A stretch of DNA of 64,000 nucleotides from Apium graveolens (lineage: Eukaryota; Streptophyta; Magnoliopsida; Apiales; Apiaceae). Below the pieces are notes generated by a model, which was given only the letters and a program-made list of their open reading frames with translations, searched no databases and was not told the DNA's origin. How positions within the stretch are numbered: position 1 is the first letter of the stretch; every line of letters starts with the position of its first letter. The stretch lies in assembly GCF_009905375.1 (NCBI RefSeq), contig NC_133647.1:130674673-130738672 (forward strand), read 5' to 3'. The translations under genes were made by a program, and so were the position numbers. Of the stretch, positions 57,067 to 64,000 are shown piece by piece.

Positions 57067-58090
57067 TGTTGTGCATATGTTGTGTACTTGATGATTTCAT
57101 AAACAAAATATCTAAGTAGATTTTACGTAGTGAAATTATGTAGCACTCGACGGATAAGAATTATAGTCCCGACGGATAACTCATTATAGTCCCGACGGAT
57201 GATTAACTTATTATCCATCGAGTGAGTAGCTTATGTAATAATAAGTTTGTAGCACAGTTATGTATGCACCTTTGTATAGAATCTGTAGTAGCATATAAGT
57301 CATGTTGAATTTACCTAGATATGCAGAATAGGTTGATTAATTGTACATAAATGATGTCTTGTAATTCTGCATAAGTGAAATAGAGTCAAGTGCCAAAATA
57401 GCTACTGACGGATGATTAACAAAGCCATCGACGGATGATCAAATGACTATCAATAGATGTTTAATATAGTAGTCGACGGATGATCAATTAAACCATCAAC
57501 GGATGTTCTGAAAGTCGACGGATGATCATATGAAGAATTCAAACAGCAGTTGAACAGTGAAAGCTGACACACAGCCGTCGAGATGTATACAAACACACTG
57601 TGGAAGCCCATTAACTGGGTAATAGAGGACGAAAAGCAGCAAAGCTTAAGACTGATAGTTTTTATATTTGTTCAGTCTTTTTGACTTTGTAATCTTGGTA
57701 TTATATAAACCAAGAGAGTAGCAAATAGAAAAACCAACTGAGATAGCTGAGAAACACAAAAACAGAGAAATCTTTGTAAGCAGAATCATTAGCATTTCCT
57801 GTATTCTCAGTAGTTCAATTTGTAAACAGCTGTGAGCATTCCTGCACACAGAGTCCTCTCGATATATTATATATAACTCTGGTGGAATTGTTTAAATCCA
57901 CCAGAAAGTTTTTAAAGACTCTTGTTTTTAATTACTTATGTTTTGATTCTATCAAGTTTCTATTCCGCATTGTGCTAATCAAAACATTATATCTATATTC
58001 GAGTTGAACATTTTTATTTCGAGAAAAAGTTTCAAGAATTCCATTCAACCCCCCTTATGTAATTCTTGCTATATTGTTAAGGGACTAACA
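57067..58090 (+). repeat. 5' LTR of Sire-B
   Basis: 1024 bp from TGTTGTGCATATG to GGGACTAACA. The left limit is the point where collinearity of Sire-A' with Sire-A ends; the right limit is set by the PBS. The first half carries about ten copies of the word TCGACGGATGAT or variants (57147, 57170, 57193, inverted 57213, 57406, 57428, 57473, 57495, 57515, inverted near 57571). Confidence 0.88.
57702..57708 (+). promoter_or_regulatory. TATA box in Sire-B LTR
   Basis: TATATAAACC about 170 bases downstream of the word cluster, consistent with a U3 promoter with upstream repeated elements. Confidence 0.7.
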
Positions 58091-58092
58091 AT

Positions 58093-58104
58093 TGGTATCA
58101 GAGC
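58093..58104 (+). other. Primer-binding site (tRNA-iMet) of Sire-B
   Basis: TGGTATCAGAGC two bases after the LTR end. Confidence 0.95.
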
Positions 58105-58151
58105 AAGCTCTTAATCTACAAAGAGTTTAAAGATCAAAACAATTCAGCAAG

Positions 58152-60551
58152 ATGAACAAGAAAGATGTTAGAGTCAAGATTCCTTTTCTTGATAAAGATA
58201 ATTACCATCATTGGAAGGTAAAGATGCATCTTCATATGCTTTCTCAAGATGAGGCCTATGTGGACTGCATAGAAAGAGGCCCTCATGTTCCAATGAGAGC
58301 TGCAACAGGAAACGAGCCATTCGTTCCAAAGCCAAGGCATGAATGGTCTGATCCTGACATTGAAGAAGTCAGGAAAGATAAAAAGGCCATGAACATTCTG
58401 TTCAATGGTGTTGATGCAGACATGTTTGATAACATCATCAACTGCAAAACTGCCAAGGAAGTTTCGGACACAATACAGATAATTTGTGATGGCACTGAGC
58501 AAGTTAGAGAAAATAAAATGCAGCTCCTGATTCAGCAATATGAGCATTTTCACAATGAAGAAAGTGAGTCACTCACTGACATTTTTAGTAGATTCCAAAA
58601 ACTACTAAATGCTCTTAAGTTGCATGGAAGAGTCTATCAGACTAAAGACTCCAATCTGAAATTTCTCAGATCTCTTCCAAAGGAATGGAAACCAATGACA
58701 GTCTCATTGAGAAACTCACAAGATTATAAGAAGTTTACTTTGGAGAGACTGTATGGCATTCTGAAGACCTATGAGCTTGAGATAGCACAGGATGAAAGAA
58801 TGGAGAGAGGAAAGAAGAAAGGAGGATCCATGGCACTAGTTGCTGATCTGGAAAAGGAGAAGGAAGTGAAGATGGAAGCTGTAGAATCAACTTCAAAGGT
58901 CTGTGAGAATAAGGGTAAGGGGCTAGCTGCAGAAAGTGAAGAATCATTGAGCCAAGATGATATGGAGGACATTGATGAGCACCTAGCATTTCTTTCAAGG
59001 AGATTTGCCAAGCTCAAGTTCAAAAAGAACTTTGGAGCAGCCATGCCAAATAGAAACATGGTGGATAAGTCAAAATTCAAATGTTTCAAATGTGGCTTGG
59101 CAGGGCATTTTGCAAATGAGTGTAGAAAGTCAGATTCCAGTAAGAAAAGGTTTGAGTCTGTGGATTATAAGAAAAAATACTTTGATCTACTCAAACAAAA
59201 GGAAAGGGCTTTTATTATACAAGAGAATGACTGGGCAGCAGATGGTTTGGATGAAGATGAAGATGTCAGCTATGTCAATCTAGCCCTAATGGCCAAGTCT
59301 GATGAAACAGAGACAAGTTCCTCAAGCAATCAGGTAATCACTACAAACCTTGCACATTTATCTAAAGCTGAGTGTAATGATGCCATAAATGACATGTCTA
59401 CAGAATTGTATCATTTGCATGTTACACTTAGGTCTCTCACTAAAAAAAATGCTAAAATCAAAGAAAACAACTTGTTTTTAAGTGAGAGGAATAATGTGCT
59501 TGAGTCTCAGTTTGTTGAGTTTGAGAAACTAAAAATTGAGTGTAAGATTGCCAAGGAGGAATTAACTGAGTCCTTGAAAAAGGAAGAAATTTTGAAGAAG
59601 CAGCTCGAGCGTGAACAAGAGGTGATTAAAGCATGGAAAACATCCACGGATGTTCATGCTCAAATCACCAAAGTTCAAGGAATTGAGTCTTTTTGTGATG
59701 AAGCCTGGAAGAAGAATAGAGAGAAACTAGAACCTATTTTGGTAGATGGGTTGTTGACAGATGTAGACTCGACGGATGATGAGGACTATCCGTCGGATAA
59801 CAAAAAGTGTTATCCGTCAAATGATGAAAATCCTCATCCGTCGGCTGTAAGCAAACCCATTAGCAAAGCCAAATTAATCAAGCTAAATGAAAAGTATGGG
59901 TCTATTTCCATGAACTTTGTTTCAGGAGAGTCAAGTCAAGCTAAGAAAGGGAAAAAGGCTAATATTGGTCATATGACTGTTAAACAGTTAAGTGACAGAC
60001 TTGAGAAAATTGAGGTAAAAACAGAGACTAAAAGGAAAAATAATAGGAATGGTAAAGTAGGGATTAACAAACACAATAACTACACACCTGATAAATATGC
60101 TCCTAGAAAAATCTGTGTCAAATGTGGTAGTATAAATCATTTATCTGTTAATTGCAAATCTGCCATGCCTACTCCCATGTCTGTTCAGTCTCAATTTCCC
60201 AACATAAATGCCATGCCTCTCATGCCTGTTAATGCTATGCCTAAACAGAGTATGAATGCACAGTTTGCTAATATGCCATTTGCACCTAATCCATATTATG
60301 CTTCATACAATATGCCTCAAATGCCATTTAGCATGCCTTACTGGAATAACATGTTTGCACCAAGCATGTCATTTCCTGTTAGCCATAATATGCATGATAA
60401 TTCTGTTACATTAACTGGTTTCAAAGGCCCAACCCAAATGACTAAGGAAGAATCTGAAATTCCTAAGTCAAATGAGTTAAGACCTAAGAAACAGAAGAAG
60501 AAAGCTAACAAGGCAGGACCCAAGGAAACTTGGGTACCAAAATCAACTTGA
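58152..60551 (+). CDS. Sire-B Gag polyprotein, 799 aa, intact
   Basis: Gag builds the particle and packages RNA. The ATG at 58152 is 48 bases after the PBS and starts the conserved text 'VRVKIPFLDKDNYHHWKVKM'. Residues about 1-210 are the UBN2/gag-type helical domain ('NCKTAKEVSDTIQIICDGTE', 'FSRFQKLLNALKLHG', 'LRSLPKEWKPMTVSLRN'). A first zinc knuckle 'CFKCGLAGHFANEC' lies near residue 310, a charged coiled coil at about 400-520 ('FLSERNNVLESQFVEFEKL'), and an acidic Pro/Ser stretch near 535-565 encoded by the repeated TCCGTCGG word. A second knuckle 'CVKCGSINHLSVNC' lies near residue 655. A Met/Pro/Asn-rich end follows, closing 'ETWVPKST' with TGA 60549-60551. Long Sirevirus gag with two CCHC knuckles is as expected. 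No break was seen. Confidence 0.9.
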   Translation: MNKKDVRVKIPFLDKDNYHHWKVKMHLHMLSQDEAYVDCIERGPHVPMRAATGNEPFVPKPRHEWSDPDIEEVRKDKKAMNILFNGVDADMFDNIINCKTAKEVSDTIQIICDGTEQVRENKMQLLIQQYEHFHNEESESLTDIFSRFQKLLNALKLHGRVYQTKDSNLKFLRSLPKEWKPMTVSLRNSQDYKKFTLERLYGILKTYELEIAQDERMERGKKKGGSMALVADLEKEKEVKMEAVESTSKVCENKGKGLAAESEESLSQDDMEDIDEHLAFLSRRFAKLKFKKNFGAAMPNRNMVDKSKFKCFKCGLAGHFANECRKSDSSKKRFESVDYKKKYFDLLKQKERAFIIQENDWAADGLDEDEDVSYVNLALMAKSDETETSSSSNQVITTNLAHLSKAECNDAINDMSTELYHLHVTLRSLTKKNAKIKENNLFLSERNNVLESQFVEFEKLKIECKIAKEELTESLKKEEILKKQLEREQEVIKAWKTSTDVHAQITKVQGIESFCDEAWKKNREKLEPILVDGLLTDVDSTDDEDYPSDNKKCYPSNDENPHPSAVSKPISKAKLIKLNEKYGSISMNFVSGESSQAKKGKKANIGHMTVKQLSDRLEKIEVKTETKRKNNRNGKVGINKHNNYTPDKYAPRKICVKCGSINHLSVNCKSAMPTPMSVQSQFPNINAMPLMPVNAMPKQSMNAQFANMPFAPNPYYASYNMPQMPFSMPYWNNMFAPSMSFPVSHNMHDNSVTLTGFKGPTQMTKEESEIPKSNELRPKKQKKKANKAGPKETWVPKST

Positions 60552-60565
60552 TTTGATTTTGATGT

Positions 60566-62437
60566 GTGCAGGGGAACAGAAGGAATCTTTGGTACTTGCA
60601 TAATAGTTGTTCAAGACACATGACTGGTGATTCTACCCTGCTCACAGAGTTTAAGGAGAGAGCTGGCCCAAGTATTACTTTTGGAGATGACAGCAAGGGT
60701 TATACTGTGGGATATGGCTTGATTTCAAAGGATAATATCATCATTGAAGAGGTTGCCTTAGTGGATGGTCTCAAACACAATCTGTTGAGTATCAGCCAAC
60801 TTTGTGACAAAGGCAACTCAGTAACCTTCAACAAAGAATCCTGTGTTATGACTAATAATCAAAACAACAAAGTGGTTCTCACTGGTGTGAGAAGAGGAAA
60901 TGTGTACCTAGCTGACTTCAACTCAACTAAAGCAGAATCTGTAACTTGTCTTCTCAGTAAAGCAAGTCAAGATGAAAGTTGGCTATGGCATAAGAAGCTA
61001 TCCCATTTAAACTTCAAGACCATGAATGAGCTGGTAAAGAAAGAACTAGTAAGAGGCATTCCTCTAGTGGAGTTTACAAAAGATGGACTGTGTGATGCCT
61101 GCCAAAAAGGGAAGCAGATCAAAGCATCATTCAGGAAGAAACTTGATTCAGCAATTGAAGAGCCTCTGCAACTGCTTCACATGGATCTGTTTGGACCAGT
61201 CAATGTATTGTCAATTTCAAAGAAAATATCATGCCTAGTAATTGTAGATGATTTTTCAAAGTTCTCTTAGACATATTTCCTAAAGTCTAAAGATGAGGCT
61301 AGTGAAATCATCATCAATCACATAAGGCAAGTTAACAATCATCCTGATTTCAAAGTTAGAAGAATCAGGAGTGACAATGGAACTGAGTTCAAGAACTATG
61401 TCATGAGAGCATTTTATGAGGAAAATGGAATATTACATGAGTTCTCAGCAGCAAGGACTCCACAACAGAATGGAGTAGTGAAAAGGAAGAACAGATCACT
61501 TATTGAAGCTGCAAGGACAATGCTTGAAGAATCAAAATTACCAACATATTTCTGGGCTGAAGCTGTAAACACTGCATGCTACACTCAGAACATCTCTCTG
61601 ATTAATCAAGCAAGATGCATGACTCCTTATCAATTGTTCAAGAACAAGAAGCCAACTCTAAACTTTCTTCATGTCTTTGGATGTAAATGCTATATTATGA
61701 GAAATCAAACTGATCAAAATGGGAAGTTTGATGCTAAAGCAGATGAAGGAATTTTTGTTGGATATGCTGTTGGTAAAGCATATAGAGTCTACAATCTAAG
61801 AACCAACATTGTTGTGGAATCTATATATATTGTGTTTGATGATAAAAAGATTGAAGGACTGAAAGATGGAGATTACCATGAGAGCCTCAAATTCGACCAA
61901 TAAATAGTGTCTAAGGATAATGCAGACAAATCTACCACCAATGAAGCACAAAACTCAACATCCGTCGAGTTAGATAATGCTTCATCCGTCGGAAGGCAAT
62001 CTGTGTTATCCGTCGGAAGACAACCTGTCTCATCCGTCGGTACTCAAAATTCACTATCTGTCGGGTTATCTAAAGGACCAGGAAGTCAAGATAGATCACC
62101 CATAGAAAGTGCCCCTTTCTCAAATCAAAGATCCTCAAACTCAGGGGGAGTTTCTAGGAATCAAAACTCAATCACACATCAAGACAACATTGAGGTCTCT
62201 TCATCTAGAGCTAATCTACTTCAACCAAGGAAATGGAGAAAAGATCACCCCTTTGAACTGATTATTGGTGATGTTTCTTCTAGAGTTCAAACCAGGAGAG
62301 CAACTCAAGAAGAATGTCTATACAGCAGCTTTCTGTCAAAGGAAGAACCAAAGAAGGTAGAAGAAGCCTTGTTAGATCCTAATTGGATTTTAGCTATGCA
62401 GGAGGAGCTAAACCAATTTGAAAGGAATAAAATATGA
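60566..62437 (+). pseudogene. Sire-B pol, N-terminal half: protease, integrase, linker
   Basis: The frame starts 'QGNRRNLWYL', 14 bases after the gag stop and in another frame. Protease: the DSG active site is replaced by His-Asn-Ser before 'CSRHMTGD', so it cannot be active. Integrase: zinc finger 'WHKKLSHLNF...CDACQKGK' intact; 'LLHMDLFGPV' and 'IRSDNGTEF' give two Asp; the third acidic residue is Lys ('PQQNGVVKRKN', normally VVERKN). Stops: TAG 61268-61270 where Trp is expected, TAA 61901-61903, TGA 62435-62437 where Trp is expected ('NKI*KLIPKP'). The linker contains three 'SVGRQ/SVGT' units, each written by the TCCGTCGG word. Confidence 0.9.
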
Positions 62438-63871
62438 AAGCTGATACCCAAGCCTAAAGGAAAGAATCCAATAGACACCAAATGGGTATTCAGAAACAAG
62501 ATGGATGAAAATGGCATAGTAGTAAGGAACAAAGCCAGATTGGTTGCTAAAGGATATTGCCAGCAAGAAGGAATAGATTTCGATAAAACATTTGCTCCTG
62601 TTGCAAGACTTGAAGCCATCAGAATCTTCTTAGCCTATGCAGCCCATGCCAATTTCAAGGTCTATCAAATGGATGTCAAAAGTGTCTTTCTGAATGGAGA
62701 TTTGGAGGAAGAAGTGTATGTTAGTCAACCTCCTGGCTTTGAAGATCCAAATTTTCCAGAGTATGTCTATTATCTACTGAAAGCACTTTATGGACTGAAG
62801 CAAGCACCTAGAGCCTGGTATGACACTTTATCAAAGTTCATTTTGGAAAATCACTTCACAAGAGGTACTGTAGATAAAACTTTATTTTTCAGAAATGTCA
62901 ATGGCTCTAGCATACTTGTTCAAATTTATGTAGATGATATTATTTTTGGCTCTACAGATGAGAAACTTTGTAAAAAGTTTGCCAAACTGATGCAAAGTAA
63001 GTATGAAATGAGTATGATGGGAGAACTAACTTACTTTCTTGGTTTACAAGTTAAGCAAGTTAATGATGGAATATTCATTAGTCAAACTAAATATATTTTT
63101 GATCTTTTAAAGAAGTTTGATCTAATGGATTGCACATCTACAAAAACTCCCATGGCCACTGCAACTAAGCTTGAATTAAACACTACTGAAAAGTCTGTGG
63201 ATATTTCAAGCTATAGAGGCATGGTTGGCTCACTTTTGTACTTAACAGCTAGTAGGCCAGATATAATGTTTGCTACATGTTTATGTGCAAGATTTCAGGC
63301 TGATCCTAGAGAATCTCACTTGATAGTTATTAAGAGAATTTTCAGATATCTCAAGGGAACACCAAAACTTGGCATTTGGTATCCTAGAGATTCTGGTTTT
63401 GATCTAACTGGTTATTCAGATGTAGATTATGCAGGTTGCAGAATTGACAGAAAGAGCACAACAGGAACTTGTCAATTTCTAGGAAATAAGCTTGTGTCCT
63501 GGTTCAGTAAAAAGCAAAATTCAGTTTCTACTTCTACAGCTGAAGCTGAATATATTGTTGCTGGCAGTTGTTGTGCACAGATTTTATGGATGAAAAATCA
63601 ATTGCTAGACTATGGTTTGCAAGTTGAGAGAATTCCTATTTTCTGTGATAACACAAGTGCAATTGCCATCACTGAAAATCCAGTGCAACATTCAAGGACA
63701 AAGCACATAGACATCAAGTACCATTTCATAAGGGAACATGTAATGAATGGTACTGTAGAGTTACATTTTGTTCCAAGTGAGAAGCAACTTGCAGATATCT
63801 TTACCAAGCCACTGGATGAATTTACCTTTTCAAGGTTGGTAAGTGAGTTACGTATGCTTAATTACTCTTGA
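62438..63871 (+). pseudogene. Sire-B pol, C-terminal half: reverse transcriptase and RNase H (open)
   Basis: Same frame as the N-half and open for 476 codons to TGA 63869-63871. RT: '[14 protein letters not shown]', '[17 protein letters not shown]', '[19 protein letters not shown]', '[16 protein letters not shown]', the catalytic '[12 protein letters not shown]' near 62930, and '[16 protein letters not shown]'. RNase H: '[17 protein letters not shown]', '[13 protein letters not shown]' and '[11 protein letters not shown]' with Asp-Glu-Asp, then '[13 protein letters not shown]' and 'LADIFTKPL'. It looks chemically competent but lies behind three nonsense codons. Confidence 0.92.
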
Positions 63872-64000
63872 ATTTATCTGAGTTATTTTGCAAGTTGAAT
63901 TGTAGCCAGAAATTTAGCTAATTTTTAGTCATGGATGAAATTTTTGCTAAGTCAAAATTTGCATCTCGACGGATGACCATTATTCATCGAGTTGAGTCAT
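63872..64000 (+). other. Sire-B region after pol, to window end
   Basis: Noncoding. It contains TCGACGGATGA at 63965-63975 and its inverse-type partner TCATCGAG at 63984-63991, the first of the expected 3' word cluster. Whether a third ORF follows cannot be seen. Confidence 0.7.

Larger units (their letters stand above)
57067..64000 (+). mobile_element. Sire-B: Sirevirus, nearly full length, 3' LTR beyond the window
   Basis: LTR 57067-58090, tRNA-iMet PBS, gag, pol, and 129 bases of 3' region. It interrupts Sire-A' at 57066 (preceding bases TTTTC would be the target duplication), so it is younger. The coding region has one gag-pol frame change and only three stops in pol, fewer than any other element here. 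Confidence 0.92.

Noticed and set aside
57140..57580. CRISPR-like array in the Sire-B LTR
   Set aside because: The words are short, unevenly spaced, in both orientations and in a plant retroelement; not a CRISPR.
58134..58553. 139-aa minus-strand ORF
   Set aside because: Exact shadow of Sire-B gag.
1..64000. Endogenous pararetrovirus (caulimovirid) or bacterial insert
   Set aside because: All RT regions are flanked by LTR-element modules with integrase, PBS and LTRs; no movement-protein or coat-protein pattern and no bacterial-type operon was found.
1..64000. tRNA, rRNA or other structured RNA genes
   Set aside because: None was recognised. The GCTCTGATACCA strings are complements of PBS sequences, not tRNA genes.

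Overview
The window looks like a repeat-rich intergenic stretch of a flowering-plant nuclear genome, most likely a eudicot. The evidence is AT-rich DNA, plant-type Ty3/gypsy and Ty1/copia LTR retrotransposons of the Tat, Tekay, Athila and Sirevirus lineages, a CACTA end, a Mutator-type MITE and a Stowaway-type MITE, and broken exons of plant gene families (B3, DEK, TGA-type bZIP). I see no intact host gene. I could not assign a species from sequence alone.

Layout. 1-8966 is a decayed minus-strand Tat-lineage gypsy element: 5' LTR 8399-8966, PBS, gag, protease, RT, two RNase H domains and integrase. An additional intron-containing ORF lies downstream of pol on the opposite (+) strand (429-2330), with its own TATA promoter. 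8967-15090 holds two MITEs, a 130-bp tandem duplication, a B3-domain exon and several exons of a DEK-domain gene, all broken. 15090-20461 is a 5'-truncated plus-strand Tekay-like gypsy with a long 3' LTR.

21869-47826 is one minus-strand Sirevirus (Sire-A): 5' LTR 47248-47826, gag, pol, a small ORF and a very long third ORF. The last part of the third ORF is inverted (21869-22625), and no 3' LTR is visible. Sire-A gag is split by a complete minus-strand Tekay chromovirus (33324-46828) with 4.06-kb and 3.73-kb LTRs, a GTTAA target-site duplication, a tRNA-iMet PBS and a degraded chromodomain integrase.

48885-49043 is a CACTA terminus, and 49044-51475 a broken plus-strand Sirevirus (Sire-C). 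51992-52562 holds exons of a TGA-type bZIP gene. 52922-53863 is an Athila gag piece fused at a short junction to a second Sire-A-family fragment (Sire-A', minus, to 57066). That fragment is cut by the youngest-looking element, plus-strand Sire-B (57067 to beyond the window end), which has a 799-codon gag and a nearly complete pol.

Most interesting signals. (1) Each Sirevirus family carries its own short DNA word repeated in LTR or noncoding DNA and again inside coding regions. In Sire-B the word is read in different frames in gag and pol, which suggests DNA- or RNA-level function. (2) In three different Sirevirus families pol opens at an identical phase-0 'CAG|GGN-AA' acceptor-like site just after the gag stop. 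(3) The Tekay element has closely similar LTRs but a ruined pol, as expected for a non-autonomous element moved in trans. (4) The inverted end of the Sire-A third ORF has a 12-bp word at both boundaries. All alignments are by eye; no database search was run.
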